Below are positions 50,827-62,281 of a stretch of 64,000 nucleotides of DNA, piece by piece (position 1 is the stretch's first letter; every line of letters starts with the position of its first letter). The notes under the pieces are model-generated. The model was not told where the DNA came from and ran no database searches. It was given only the letters and a program-made list of their open reading frames with translations. The DNA comes from Roseiarcus sp963813555. GTDB lineage: Bacteria; Pseudomonadota; Alphaproteobacteria; Rhizobiales; Beijerinckiaceae. The DNA is taken from assembly GCA_963813555.1 (NCBI GenBank), contig CAWEZX010000010.1, positions 310,001-374,000 on the forward strand, read 5' to 3'. A program made the translations under genes and the position numbers.

Positions 50827-50986
50827 GGATCGAGACCTCGCTCGTGCGAAGGATTTCGCCGAACAGGAGTTCGTCAGGGAGAGCGATGACGTTACAGCTG
50901 CGGTCCGGTCACGTTAGCGTGACTTCGAGCGGATTCCGTCCTGCCACAAATATCCTGCGGCGACTCCTCAATGCCCGTGAGCCGGT

Positions 50987-53047
50987 TCAGCGCGCATCGC
51001 CCTTGAGCCCTCGCTTGCGGAACAACGCCTCGGGCGACGGCGCGCGGCCGCGAAAGGCTCGATAAGCCTCGTCATAATCGCGGCTGCCCCCGGCCGAATA
51101 GACAAGATCGTTGAGTTGCCCCGCCACCTCGGGATCGAAAATGTCGCCACTCTCTTCGAACGCTTCGAAACCGTCGGCGTCGAGAACTTCCGACCATAAA
51201 TAGCTGTAATAGGCGGCCGAATAGCCGCCGGAGAAAATATGCTGGAAATGCGGGGTGCGGTGCCGCATCGCGATCGCCTGCGGCATTCCGATCCGCGCGA
51301 GTTCGCTGCGCTCGAACACAACGACATCGACCTCGTGCGGCGAGGGATCGAGATGGAGCTTCAAGTCGATGAGCGCGGAAGCGGTATATTCCACCGTCGC
51401 CCAGCCCTGATTGAAACGGCGCGCGTTGAGAAGCTTGCCCATGAGCGCTTCCGGCATCGGCTCGCCGGTTTTGTAGTGGAGGGCGAAGCGGCGCAACATG
51501 TCCGGCTGCTGAATCCAATGCTCAAAAATTTGGGAGGGAAACTCGACAAAGTCGCCGGCGACGTGCGTGCCTGAAATGCGCGGATAGACGACGTCCGACA
51601 GCATGCCATGCAGGGCATGGCCGAATTCATGAAAGAGCGTGCGCGCGTCGTCGACGCTCAACAGACTCGCCTCGCCCTCAGCCCCCTTGGAAAAATTCAT
51701 CACGTTGACCACGATCGGCAATTGCGGCCCGTCGAGCTTCTGTTGGCCGCGGAAATTGCTCATCCACGCTCCGCTTCGCTTTGAGGGCCTGGCGAAATAA
51801 TCGCCCAAAAACAGCGCTTTTGGCGCGCCGTCGCGTCCGGTCACGGTCCAGGCGCGAACGTCGGGATGATAAAGCTTGAGGTCGAAGCGCTCGGCGAACT
51901 CAAGGCCGAACAGGCGGCTCGCGGCGTAGAAAGCCGCGTCGATTATGCGGTCGAGTTGCAGATAGGGCTTGAGCTCGCCCTCGTCGAAGTTGAACTCGGC
52001 CTTGCGCCGCTTCTCCGCGAGATAGCGCCAATCCCAGGGCGCGAGTTTGAAATTGCCGCCTTCGCCTGCCGCAATCGCCTGCAGCGCTTCTTCGTCTTTC
52101 CGCGCCCGAGCGACGCCCGGCGCCCAGACGGACTCGAGCAGATCGAGCGCCGCCCGGGGCGTCTTGGCCATCGTGTCGGCTAGACGGTAATGGGCGTAAG
52201 TCTCGTAGCCCAACAAGCGCGCGCGCTCGGCCCTGAGGCGCACCATTTCGGCGGCGATGGCGCGATTGTCGGTCGCGCCGCCGTTTTCGCCCCGCGCCGC
52301 CCAGGCGCGAAAGGCGGTCTCGCGCAATTCCCGGCGCGTCGAGAATTGCAGGAACGGCTCGATGCTCGACCGCGACAGGGTGACCGCGTACTTGCCTGGA
52401 TGGCCGCGGTCGGCGGCGATGCGCGCGGCGCTGGCTACGAAAAAATCGGGCAGGCCGTCGAGATCGGGCTCATCCATGAGCATGAGCCAGTCCTTTTCGT
52501 CGGCCAGCACATGCTGGCCGAACTCGGCAGCGAGCGTCGCCAAGCGCTCGGCGATTGCGGCCAGTCGCGCCTTGGCCTCAGGCGGCGCGCCTGCTCCGGC
52601 GCGGCTGAAATCGAGATGATAGCGGTCGAGCACGCGCGCCTGTTCGGCCGATAGCCTGAGCTTGTCCTTGTCGGCCTTGAGGGCGTCGACGCGCTTGAAC
52701 AGCGCCTCGTTGAGGTAGGTCTCGCTGCGATGGCGCGCGAGCACCGGCGCGATCGCGCGCTCGATCGCCTGCAACTGGTCATTGGTCGCCGCGCCCGCGA
52801 GATTGAAAAAAACACTCGCGACTTTGTCGAGGCTGCGCCCGCTACGTTCCAGCGCCTCGATCGTATTGGCGAAGCTTGGGGGCGCCGGGTCGACGGCGAC
52901 GGCGTCGATCTCTGCTCGCGCCGCTTTGAGCGCGTCCTCGAACGCCGGGGTGAAATGTCCAGGCTCGAAGCGGTCGAACGGCGGCGCCTCGAATGGCCCG
53001 GTCCAGGGTTCGAGAAGCGGGTTCGTGTCGATCTGCGAACTGGTCAT
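50987..53047 (-). CDS. dcp: M3 family peptidyl-dipeptidase Dcp
   Basis: 686 aa, full length for Dcp/oligopeptidase A. The zinc motif HEFGH is at residues 473-477 in RTLFHEFGHALHGML, with the third-ligand Glu in VAGDFVEFPSQIFEHW and the substrate-binding HIFSGGYSAAYYSYLWSEVL near the C-terminus. M3 peptidases are cytosolic zinc enzymes; Dcp removes dipeptides from the C-terminus of short peptides and helps recycle peptides from protein turnover. No signal peptide. It stands alone by layout. Confidence 0.92.
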   Translation of the reverse strand: MTSSQIDTNPLLEPWTGPFEAPPFDRFEPGHFTPAFEDALKAARAEIDAVAVDPAPPSFANTIEALERSGRSLDKVASVFFNLAGAATNDQLQAIERAIAPVLARHRSETYLNEALFKRVDALKADKDKLRLSAEQARVLDRYHLDFSRAGAGAPPEAKARLAAIAERLATLAAEFGQHVLADEKDWLMLMDEPDLDGLPDFFVASAARIAADRGHPGKYAVTLSRSSIEPFLQFSTRRELRETAFRAWAARGENGGATDNRAIAAEMVRLRAERARLLGYETYAHYRLADTMAKTPRAALDLLESVWAPGVARARKDEEALQAIAAGEGGNFKLAPWDWRYLAEKRRKAEFNFDEGELKPYLQLDRIIDAAFYAASRLFGLEFAERFDLKLYHPDVRAWTVTGRDGAPKALFLGDYFARPSKRSGAWMSNFRGQQKLDGPQLPIVVNVMNFSKGAEGEASLLSVDDARTLFHEFGHALHGMLSDVVYPRISGTHVAGDFVEFPSQIFEHWIQQPDMLRRFALHYKTGEPMPEALMGKLLNARRFNQGWATVEYTASALIDLKLHLDPSPHEVDVVVFERSELARIGMPQAIAMRHRTPHFQHIFSGGYSAAYYSYLWSEVLDADGFEAFEESGDIFDPEVAGQLNDLVYSAGGSRDYDEAYRAFRGRAPSPEALFRKRGLKGDAR

Positions 53048-53445
53048 TAGTGGCTCTCGCGGCTCATACCCCTCAGCTATGAGGGACAGCCGCGATGCGC
53101 AACCCTACGCCTCGTTGCGCGACCGGCCCCCGGCAATTCGACCGGTGCGACGCGGTGGCGGAATCGCCCGAGGCGCTTGGGGCCTTGTCACCAGCATGGT
53201 TGGCTGCATGTCAAGAATGACAGAGGTGGGGTCGGTTGGCCTGACGACGCCAGTCTAAGGCTAGTGGGTCATTTCACGCTGTTTGAGCGCCCGTGTTCTG
53301 TCATACCCGCGAAAGCGGATATCGAAATGGATGGGCGTATTTTTTTGAAACGGGTGTCGATCTGGTCGGGGCTGGTTCGTCGAGATCAGTAGCGAGATAG
53401 TTCGGTGGCGATGGCGCCGCGGCTCGCCCGATAAGGAGTTAGCAG
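53048..53445. other. Intergenic region with a REP-like hairpin
   Basis: About 400 bases between divergent dcp and the YCII gene. It contains ATACCCGC, GAAA, GCGGATAT (53303-53322), an imperfect hairpin of the kind scattered in alphaproteobacterial intergenic DNA. No coding frame is convincing. Promoters for both neighbours should lie here. Confidence 0.4.
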
Positions 53446-53793
53446 ATGCGCTTTATGTTCATAGTCAAATCAGCCCACCATGGGGCGCCTACGCCGGAAC
53501 TCCTGGACGCGATGAATAAGCTCGCCGATCGGGAAATCAAAGCCGGGCGCCTGCTCGATATGGGCGGGCTGACGCCCCTCGCCGCCGGGGCGCAAGTTCG
53601 CATAACGAACGGCAAGCTCGGCGTGGTCGACGGCCCGTTTGTGGAGGCCAAAGAGGTCATCGGCGGCTACGCGATTTTCGAATTACCGGGCAAAGAAGAG
53701 GCAGTGGCTTCTGCGACGGAATTCATGCAGCTCCACAAGGATCTCTCCCCGGGTTGGGAAGGGGTATGCGAACTTCGAGCATTTGCCACTTGA
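53446..53793 (+). CDS. YCII-related (DGPF domain) protein
   Basis: 115 aa, start ATG 53446 with AAGGAG at the right spacing. Starts MRFMFIVKSAHHGAPTPELL and carries the domain hallmark GVVDGPFVEAKEVIGGYAIF. YCII-like proteins are small dimeric ferredoxin-like folds. Directly upstream (25-base gap) of an ECF42-type sigma factor gene, a pairing found across many bacteria, where the YCII protein is thought to act with the sigma factor in its regulation. Function beyond that is unknown. Confidence 0.88.
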   Translation: MRFMFIVKSAHHGAPTPELLDAMNKLADREIKAGRLLDMGGLTPLAAGAQVRITNGKLGVVDGPFVEAKEVIGGYAIFELPGKEEAVASATEFMQLHKDLSPGWEGVCELRAFAT

Positions 53794-53818
53794 CGCGAAA
53801 ACCCGGCAAGGGAGTCGG

Positions 53819-55094
53819 ATGACGGCGGACGAAACCCATCGCGTGGTCTTGGCGGTTTGGCGGATCGAGCAGCCCCGGCTGATCACGAGCCTGGCCAGGA
53901 TGGTGCGCGATGTGCCGCTGGCAGAAGATTTGACGCAAGAAGCCTTGTTGGCCGCGCTCGAGCAGTGGCCCTTGGCAGGTGTCCCCGAAAAACCCGGCGC
54001 CTGGCTCATGGCGACCGCCAGACGCCGGGCGGTGGATCATTTGCGCCGCCGGCGGATGCTTGAGCGCAAGAACGCGATGATCACTCGGGACATGGAGGCG
54101 GAGCAGCAGGCGATGCCCGATCTGGACTCCGCCCTGGACGACGACATCGGCGATGAGCTGCTTCGGCTCATCTTCACGGCCTGCCACCCCCGCCTGCCCC
54201 GCGAGGCCCGCGCCGCATTGGCGCTGCGGATGATCTGCGGCCTGACGACGGAGGAGATCGCGAGGGCCTTCCTCCTGCCGAATGGGACAATCGCCCAGCG
54301 CATCGTGCGGGCAAAGCGAACTCTTTCGGAATCGGGGCTGACCTACGAGACACCACGCGGCGAGGAGCTCTCGGCCAGGCTCTCCTCGGTCCTGGAGGTC
54401 GTCTACCTCATTTTCAACGAGGGCTATACGGCGGCGTCGGGCGAGGAGTGGCAGCGTCCTCAGCTCTGTAATGAAGCGCTTCGCCTTGGCCGCGTGCTCA
54501 CTTCCATAGCGCCGCGCGAAGTCCGAAGCTTACGGGCTCATGGCCTTGATGGAGTTGAACGCCTCGCGCATGTCGGCGCGCACGGACGCAGCCGGCGAGC
54601 CGATCCTCATGTTGGATCAGAACCGAGCGCTTTGGGACCAGTTCCAGATCCGGCGAGGGATACAGGCGCTCGGGCGAGCCCATGAACTCGGCGGAGCGGG
54701 CGGCGTTTACGCCTTGCAGGCGGCGATTGTCGCCTGCCATGCGCAGGCGAGGACGGCCAAGGAAACCGACTGGTCGCGGATATCAGCGCTCTACGCGGAG
54801 CTCGCCACGATCGCGCCTTCGCCAATCGTCGAACTTAACCGCGCTGTCGCCGTCAGCATGGCCGAGGGGCCAGAAGCGGCGCTGGCGATCGTTGACCGCC
54901 TTGTGCGGGAGCCGAGACTGAAGACCTATCACCTGCTGCTCAGCGTTCGAGGCGATCTGCTCGACAAGCTCGGGCGTTATGGGGAAGCGCGCGCCGAATT
55001 CGAGGCGGCCGCGAGCTTGGCCGGCAACCGGCGCGAACGCGACTTGCTGAGGCGGCGCGCGGCCAAGGCAGCGGAGGTGAGAATGTCGTCTTAG
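53819..55094 (+). pseudogene. ECF42-type RNA polymerase sigma factor, one-base frameshift
   Basis: From ATG 53819 the sigma-2 region reads LARMVRDVPLAEDLTQEALL and WLMATARRRAVDHLRRRRML, then sigma-4 ALRMICGLTTEEIARAFLLP and GTIAQRIVRAKRTL. ECF42 proteins carry a long C-terminal TPR-like extension, beginning VVYLIFNEGYTAASG. Near 54522 an extra base shifts the frame; the remainder (AYGLMALMELNASRMSARTD, RGIQALGRAHELGGAGGVYA, LNRAVAVSMAEGPEAAL) is intact in another frame to 55094. Without the extra base the protein would be 424 aa, the family length. As sequenced it would lose half of the extension that is needed for activity in this group. Error or mutation cannot be told apart here. Confidence 0.88.
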
Positions 55095-55351
55095 TCTGCC
55101 GCCCGCCGACCCGGAGAGGGACTGGCGGAGCGACAGGGGAAGCCGCGCCGGACGACCGTCGCGAATCACCGGGACCAGCACCGTGGCGGCGACGATTTCC
55201 GTATCGAGGCGAAAGACTTGTCGCCGAAATGCGATCGACGCTCCGCGCCGCGCGGTTACGCAGGTCTCCACAACCCTACGCGTTGTTCCGCGACCGGCTG
55301 TTCAGGTCTCGGCGGCGCGCTCGCACCTCGGCGCCACCGGTTGATCGTTGC

Positions 55352-55747
55352 TTATTGGCCGCCGGCCTGCACCTTCTTCACATAGGCGTCGACAGCGTCG
55401 ACGACTTTGGCGTCCGGATTGGCTTTGCAATAGACGATGACTTCGTGGATGCCCTGCTTGGCGCGGGCGACGTTGATCGAGTGCCGCTTCATGTGGCCGT
55501 TCCACCAGCCGCTGTACCACGCGCCGAGAAAGTCGGCGTCTTCCTGGAAGGTGTTGGCGAGCTGCGCGCAGGTGAGCGCCCGCACGTTGAGATAGCCTTT
55601 GTCATCCATGTAGGTCTTCAATTCGACCTGGGCTTGCGACGCTGAAACGGACGCGACCAGCGCCGCCGCAGCTAACGCAACCCGCAAATCGACACGACCG
55701 AGCGCCCGCAACAACGCGTTTCCATGCCTTGTGCTTGAGGCGACCAT
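55352..55747 (-). CDS. HdeA/HdeB-like periplasmic chaperone (copy 1)
   Basis: 131 aa from ATG 55747, with GAGAGGAAAC upstream. A long signal peptide (about 45 residues, LRVALAAAALVASVSASQAQ) precedes a mature domain VELKTYMDDKGYLNVRALTC, AQLANTFQEDADFLGAWYSG, WNGHMKR and EVIVYCKANPDAKVVDAVDA. The two cysteines (LTC-AQ and VYC-KAN) match the disulfide of HdeA, the acid-activated periplasmic chaperone. Acid-stress protection is inferred; many alphaproteobacterial relatives have not been tested. Paired with a second copy upstream on the same strand. Confidence 0.82.
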   Translation of the reverse strand: MVASSTRHGNALLRALGRVDLRVALAAAALVASVSASQAQVELKTYMDDKGYLNVRALTCAQLANTFQEDADFLGAWYSGWWNGHMKRHSINVARAKQGIHEVIVYCKANPDAKVVDAVDAYVKKVQAGGQ

Positions 55748-55827
55748 TGTTTCCTCTCTTTCAATTTCACGAGTTCGATGAGACGCGCCTTTGGCCGTCC
55801 GCAGAGCAGCGAGAGCGCAAGGCGAAG

Positions 55828-56187
55828 TTATTTCTCGTCGTTGACCTTGATGCCCAGTTCCTTGCGCATCTGCTTGATGTTGATGTCCATCGCTGTGATG
55901 ACCTTCGTTTTCGGATTGGCCTTGCAATAGACGATGACCCTATGCTCGAGCTCCTTGGCGCGGTCGACCTTCAATTTGCTGAAGTTCGCCAGGCCGTTGT
56001 ACCAGCCGCTGTACCAGACGGTCATGAAGTCGGCGTCTTCCTGGTAGGTGTTGGCGAGCTGAGCGCAGGTGAGCTTTTGAATGTCCAGGTTGCCCTTGGC
56101 GTCCGCATAGGTGGTCAGGTCGACGGCAGCCTGCGCCGCGCCGGCGCCAAGCAGCGCCATTGCACAAAACGGTATCATGAATTTCAT
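55828..56187 (-). CDS. HdeA/HdeB-like periplasmic chaperone (copy 2)
   Basis: 119 aa from ATG 56187, with GGGGAGG as ribosome site. Signal peptide MKFMIPFCAMALLGAGAAQA, then VDLTTYADAKGNLDIQKLTC, AQLANTYQEDADFMTVWYSG, WYNGL and RVIVYCKANPKTKVITAMDI. It shares the LTCAQLANT-QEDADF core and both cysteines with copy 1, 80 bases downstream, so the pair arose by tandem duplication and has since diverged in the N-terminus and tail. Probably co-transcribed. Family HdeA-like. Confidence 0.82.
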   Translation of the reverse strand: MKFMIPFCAMALLGAGAAQAAVDLTTYADAKGNLDIQKLTCAQLANTYQEDADFMTVWYSGWYNGLANFSKLKVDRAKELEHRVIVYCKANPKTKVITAMDINIKQMRKELGIKVNDEK

Positions 56188-56377
56188 TCGTTCCTCCCCA
56201 ACTCAAGCGCTGTCGCGCTTTGAAGGTGCTTGAGTGGATAGCGGCGACAACGCGCCGCCTTCAGTCCACACCGTTCACAGGAATGTCCCTGAACCGGATC
56301 GGACGGTCGGTCAAGCCGCCGCCACTCCTCGGCAGGCGACGACCCGCGCACGCCGGCTGCCGTATCAGACAGCAGCC

Positions 56378-57658
56378 TCAGGCCGCCGCTATTCTATTTT
56401 CTCGGCGTCCCTGCGTTTCGTAGTGCAAGAGGGCGTTAACCTCGGCTTCCGCGACATCCGGGTATCGGTCGAGGTAGGCTTTGGTTGAGAAAAATGGCCC
56501 CGGATCTCGGCCTTCCTTGCTTCCATGAACCAGGTAGTGGAACGCAGCGTCCACTCCCGCCGCACGAACGTCGGGGTTCGTTTCGAGGTAGTGTGCTGAA
56601 TTGAAAAGCAGCGAGTTGCGAATGGCCTCAAGATCCTTCGAGCGTGGTTTCCGAAAGAAACCAGACCCGCGCCGCACCGCGTTGTGGCGCCAGCCCCTAT
56701 TTTGATCGGCCCGAGCTAGCTCCGCAGCGGCTTGTGACCGGACTCGGCGAACCTCCTGATTGACCTCGCGCATGGGGAAGTCAAAAATCGCCGAGGCTGT
56801 CTCGAAACCCGCGCGCAGGTCGTCGAGTTTCCTCAGGACGCCGCTTTCTGCCAAGTCATGCACAAGTTCGATCATCGCGCTATAGGTCCGCCGAACCAAA
56901 TCGTTGACGGCGGGATGCGTCTCAAGATCAGCCTCACTCGTTCTCTGGCGCCGTAGATCGGCCGATACGAATGCGTCCACCTCCGCGAAAGCGTCTTCGC
57001 AAAAATACGGCCAGATCAGGCCCCATTGCTCGCTGACCCGCGTGAGGGCTTTGCGGCGGTCGCCCAGAAATTGAGGCCAGTCCAGGATAGCGCGCGCCAT
57101 GCCGCGGGTTTCGAGCTCGGCGTCCAGCACGTGGCGCAGCCAGAGCAGACACGCGTAGGCGGGGCCGAGGCCGTCGCGGCAATTGAGCGATCGAGCGACT
57201 TCAAGCGGCGACCGGATCGGCAGAAGCGCGCGGACTGACCATCTCGCTTCCGCAAACACCGGACCCCAGAATGGCATGAGCCGGCACATGCGCGGGTCCT
57301 TCACGACCGCCAACCCGACATCCCCAAATTCCTCCGCCAGGGCTTCCGTTGCGCGCGCGCGCAACGCGTTGGCTTCCAAAGCGTCGATTTTGTTGAGGTC
57401 GAATTTGCGCCAGTCCTTCCAATCGCTTCCGGCGGCGGCCAGAATGGCGTTATTCAGGTCTACAATGACGCGCGATTCCCAATATCCTCTCTCATTGTCG
57501 GCGTTCGGCGCCATCAGATGTTGAGGGGCGGCGGCGCCAAGACGAACGAGTGTTCCGGCCGCGCTCGACGTCCCGCTGCGGTGCATGCCGAGCACAACAA
57601 CAAGGATTCTGTTGAAAGATTGGGCGTCGGGGATCGGATGACCGACGCTAACGAACAA
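56378..57658 (-). CDS. Sulfotransferase-family protein with C-terminal NPDV-type repeats
   Basis: 426 aa. The best start is TTG 57658, with AGGGAG nine bases upstream; no ATG exists before the core. The N-terminal part has LVVVLGMHRSGTSSAAGTLV, a PAPS 5'-phosphate loop, and LLPIRSPLEVARSLNCRDGL, the 3'-phosphate region. The C-terminal ~70 residues repeat a motif: FNSAHYLETNPDVRAAGVDA with HYLVHGSKEGRDPGP, then FSTKAYLDRYPDVAEAEVNA with HYETQGRREN. That repeat accompanies many surface glycan or glycosyltransferase proteins. It likely sulfates a saccharide or protein at the cell surface, but the acceptor is unknown. Confidence 0.78.
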   Translation of the reverse strand: MFVSVGHPIPDAQSFNRILVVVLGMHRSGTSSAAGTLVRLGAAAPQHLMAPNADNERGYWESRVIVDLNNAILAAAGSDWKDWRKFDLNKIDALEANALRARATEALAEEFGDVGLAVVKDPRMCRLMPFWGPVFAEARWSVRALLPIRSPLEVARSLNCRDGLGPAYACLLWLRHVLDAELETRGMARAILDWPQFLGDRRKALTRVSEQWGLIWPYFCEDAFAEVDAFVSADLRRQRTSEADLETHPAVNDLVRRTYSAMIELVHDLAESGVLRKLDDLRAGFETASAIFDFPMREVNQEVRRVRSQAAAELARADQNRGWRHNAVRRGSGFFRKPRSKDLEAIRNSLLFNSAHYLETNPDVRAAGVDAAFHYLVHGSKEGRDPGPFFSTKAYLDRYPDVAEAEVNALLHYETQGRRENRIAAA

Positions 57659-57929
57659 GCGGGCAACTCCCTAGGATAGAGCGTCTCACCCCGGCGGGAG
57701 CCGCTTCTCAGCATGATCAAATCACGCCACTGAACTATCCGCTTGGCGTCTTATTCCGCAACGGATGAAGTCGTTGTTCTGATAACAAATTGGTGAACGA
57801 TTCGTTGACTTCTGCGTAACGAGGCGGATGGCCTCAGTACACAAAGTCGTGTTTGCTGTCGCTTTCGGCGGGCGGCGCCGGCGGTACAGACGCCCCGAAG
57901 GAAGGCGGCAAGGAGCCGCGAGGAAAGAT

Positions 57930-59511
<1,582 letters not shown>

Positions 59512-59576
59512 GGCTTCTGGATTTCGGGGAGCGGCACCCTTTACTTAGTGCGGATGGGCGACAGTGGGAAGAGCGG

Positions 59577-59963
59577 CTATTCCCGGCCGGCCTTCCAGCC
59601 CTCGTTCTGGTAGCGGTCCGGCAGTCCGAACTCCAATTTCACGTCGGCGAGCGCGGACAAGAGCTGCCTCTCGATTTCCAGGGAATGCGCCTTACCCGCA
59701 AGTTTCGCCTCCGTAGAGCGCTGAAAGGCCGCTTGCACGAGAGCCTGGAACTCGGGGCTCCCCATGAAGCGCCGGCTCGCGATATCTCGCGCTCGCCGGG
59801 CGAGTTGGTCGAGGGGGAGGTCGCCCCTGAAATACCCTGCGAGACATTCCCCCATTCGCCGCTTCGTCTCACGCACCCGAAGCCGGCGGATGACATACGC
59901 GACGACAAGAAGTGCGGCGATGACCACCGCCGCGCCGACATTGATCAGGGTTCTCTCATCCAT
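59577..59963 (-). CDS. Small single-pass membrane protein of unknown function
   Basis: 128 aa from ATG 59963. One N-terminal helix (LINVGAAVVIAALLVVAYVI) is followed by a basic juxtamembrane part (RRLRVRETKRRMGECLAGYF) and a soluble alpha-helical tail (HSLEIERQLLSALADVKLEF). No family recognised. It lies 65 bases upstream of prfC on the same strand and could share its transcript. The open frame extends upstream but without a better start. Confidence 0.55.
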   Translation of the reverse strand: MDERTLINVGAAVVIAALLVVAYVIRRLRVRETKRRMGECLAGYFRGDLPLDQLARRARDIASRRFMGSPEFQALVQAAFQRSTEAKLAGKAHSLEIERQLLSALADVKLEFGLPDRYQNEGWKAGRE

Positions 59964-60125
59964 GCGCGCCGTCCTCAATTCCGCGAACAGGCCCTCAGTC
60001 TTCACGCATCGACGCCAGTTAAGGGCGAGCGGCTTTCCGCTGAGCCCATGCCCGCCGGGCATCGGATCATAAGGAAAATTCGGTTTCCTTTCGAGCGTTG
60101 CCGAAGCGATGGTCCGCTCTCCGCC

Positions 60126-60236
60126 ATGCTGCGGTTCGCCGAGCTCATTCTCGAGCACGGCGAGGAGCTGGCGCTGCTCGAGACGCTCGACGTCGGCAAG
60201 CCGATCGCCCGTTCGCTGAGCGTGGACGTCCCCTTC
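60126..60236 (+). pseudogene. Aldehyde dehydrogenase fragment
   Basis: The plus strand reads MLRFAELILEHGEELALLET then LDVGKPIARSLSVDVP, the conserved ALDH N-terminal segment (L--LA-LIE-H-EELA-LE-LD-GKPI). Neither the NAD-binding start nor the catalytic Cys/Glu region is present. The fragment sits in front of the LysR gene; an ALDH next to such regulators is common, so this may be what remains of a deleted neighbour. Confidence 0.6.
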
Positions 60237-60411
60237 TGCGGAGTTCGCTGGCAAGCTCGCCGACGAAGTCGCGCCGGGCGTGGCGCTTTATTCTCGTTCC
60301 AATTCTTCCGCCCGACCATATTGTCCGATCCGTAAGGTATGGGTTATGAACTCAATATTGACGCGCTCGCAAAAACATGGGTGAAACAAATGCGCCGCGC
60401 GCGGAGGAGGA

Positions 60412-61416
60412 ATGGATCGCAAGTGGCTGCCGCTCAACGCGCTTAGAGCGTTCGAAGCGGCCGGGCAACATCTCAGCTTCACCGCCGCCGCCAACAGCCT
60501 GACGGTCGCCCAGAGCGCGGTCAGCCGTCACGTGATCGTGCTCGAGAATTTTCTCGGCGTGGCGCTGTTCGAGCGGCGCCCGCAACAGCTGGTGCTTACT
60601 GAGGCCGGGCGGCATATCCTGCCGGTCGTTTCGAAGTCCTTTGACCGCATCGATCAGGCGCTTGGCGAGGTGATCAAGGAAAAGGGACGCCCGAAGCGGG
60701 TGCTGAAGGTCGCGCTGCCGACCTCGTTCGCTCATCGGCTCGCCATTCCGATCTTACGCGATTTCCGTTCCGAAAACGCCGGCATTTCGCTCGAAATCGT
60801 CTCTAAGCCGACGACCGGGCCGGAAGTTGACGGCGACATTGACATCGCCATCGTCTATTCCGAGCCCCGCGTCACCGACGCGATCCATGATCTCTTATGG
60901 ATGGTGCGCTCGACGCTGCTTTGCAGCCCGAAGCTGCTCGAAGCGACCGACGCCAGCGATCCGGGACGGCTCATCGCCGCCAGCGACCTCCTGCATCTCA
61001 AGATCGATGGCCGCCCGCGCCACTTTTTCTGGGAAATGTTCGTGCGCTCGATCGGACGCCCCGATCTTCCCGTCGATCGCGGCTTGGTGTTCGACACCCA
61101 GCAGCTCGCGGCTCAGTACGCGATGATGGGCGACGGGCTGGCGCTGCTTGATCCGCTGCTGTTCCACGAGGAGATCAAGGCCGGCCGGCTGGTGCGCCCC
61201 TTCGACCTCTGGCTCGACGAAGGCTACGGCTATTATCTCACCACCCATCCCGAGGATCTGAGCAACGAGGCGGTGGCGCTGTTCCGCTCCTGGCTCATCG
61301 CCCGGTTTTCGGCCAGCCCGCCGGCCCGTCCTGCCGAACCGGAAGCCGCGGCGGCCGAGGCGCAAAAGCTGCAAGCCGCCCCGGCCGAGGCGCCAAAACT
61401 GCGCGCGGCGAAATAG
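60412..61416 (+). CDS. LysR family transcriptional regulator (GcvA-like)
   Basis: 334 aa. The N-terminal winged helix starts LPLNALRAFEAAGQHLSFTA with AAANSLTVAQSAVSRHVIVL, the LPPLxALRAFEAAAR-type start of GcvA relatives. The effector domain follows (LKVALPTSFAHRLAIPILRD, GDIDIAIVYSEPR). The C-terminus adds an Ala/Glu/Pro-rich tail with the short repeat AEAQKLQAAPAEAPKLRAAK not typical of the family. It lies upstream of an MttB-family gene, on the same strand, and may control methylamine or betaine use. Start ATG 60412 follows GGAGGAGG. Confidence 0.88.
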   Translation: MDRKWLPLNALRAFEAAGQHLSFTAAANSLTVAQSAVSRHVIVLENFLGVALFERRPQQLVLTEAGRHILPVVSKSFDRIDQALGEVIKEKGRPKRVLKVALPTSFAHRLAIPILRDFRSENAGISLEIVSKPTTGPEVDGDIDIAIVYSEPRVTDAIHDLLWMVRSTLLCSPKLLEATDASDPGRLIAASDLLHLKIDGRPRHFFWEMFVRSIGRPDLPVDRGLVFDTQQLAAQYAMMGDGLALLDPLLFHEEIKAGRLVRPFDLWLDEGYGYYLTTHPEDLSNEAVALFRSWLIARFSASPPARPAEPEAAAAEAQKLQAAPAEAPKLRAAK

Positions 61417-61559
61417 CAGCACGAGAAGCCGGCGCTGAATTGGCATGGCGAGACGCCATTTTGGCGCGCATGGTTCAGGCAGCGTCGCTAGAATGCACCC
61501 AGCGGCGAATCGCAATCGCGGCCCTTGGGGCGACGCCGGGCAGGAATCTGAGGAACCTC

Positions 61560-62281
61560 ATGACGACGGATTCGCCGCCGCACGATACCGGGCGCCGCCG
61601 CCGGCGTGCGGTCGAGCGCGGCGGAGGCTCGGGCCTCGCTCAGCCCTTGGGCCAACCACAGTCGCCGTTCGCGCTGCTCGACCTTGTCTCGCGTGACGAG
61701 CTCGAATCGATCCATCAGGCCGCGCTCAACGTCCTGAACGAGATCGGCGTCGACTTCCTGCACGACGAGGCGCGGGCCATGCTGAGACAAGCGGGCGCTG
61801 ACGTCGATCCGGCCTCGCATCGCGTCCGCTTCGACCCCGATCTCGTCGAAGCGCACATCGGCCTCGCGCCGCAGGCGTTCAAGCTTCACGCGCGCAATGC
61901 GGCGCGCGATCTCCCCATCGGCGGGCGTTACGTCGCGTTCGGCACCGTGGCGAGCGCCCCCAATTCGTTTGACCGCGCCGGCGGACGGCGACCGGGCAAC
62001 AGACGCGACTATCAGAACTTCATCCGCCTCGGGCAGAGTTTCGATTCATTTCATCGGCGGCTATCCGGTCGAGCCGATCGACATTCACGCCTCCGTCCGC
62101 CATCTCGACGCGCTGTTCGACATGTTGACGCTCTCCGACAAGCCGGTCCACGCCTATAGCCTCGGGCGCGAGCGCAATCTCGACGCCATCGAGATGGTCA
62201 AGATTGCGCGCGGCGTCGACGACGAGACGCTGGAGCGTGAGCCGTCGCTATTCACGGTTATCAACTCGTCGTCGCCGCTAA
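61560..62281 (+). pseudogene. Trimethylamine methyltransferase (MttB) family gene, frameshifted and cut by IS5
   Basis: From ATG 61560 (GAGGA upstream) the product carries the MttB N-terminal region: LDLVSRDELESIHQAALNVL, NEIGVDFLHDEARAMLRQAG, ASHRVRFDPDLVEAHIGLAP and YVAFGTVASAPNSFDRAGGR. Near 62045 the frame shifts; the next part HFIGGYPVEPIDIHASVRHL, DALFDMLTLSDKPVHAYSLG is in another frame. The IS5 element cuts it after INSSSPL, and no C-terminal half is found beyond. Such non-pyrrolysine MttB relatives demethylate betaines with a corrinoid protein. This gene cannot yield an active enzyme. Confidence 0.85.
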
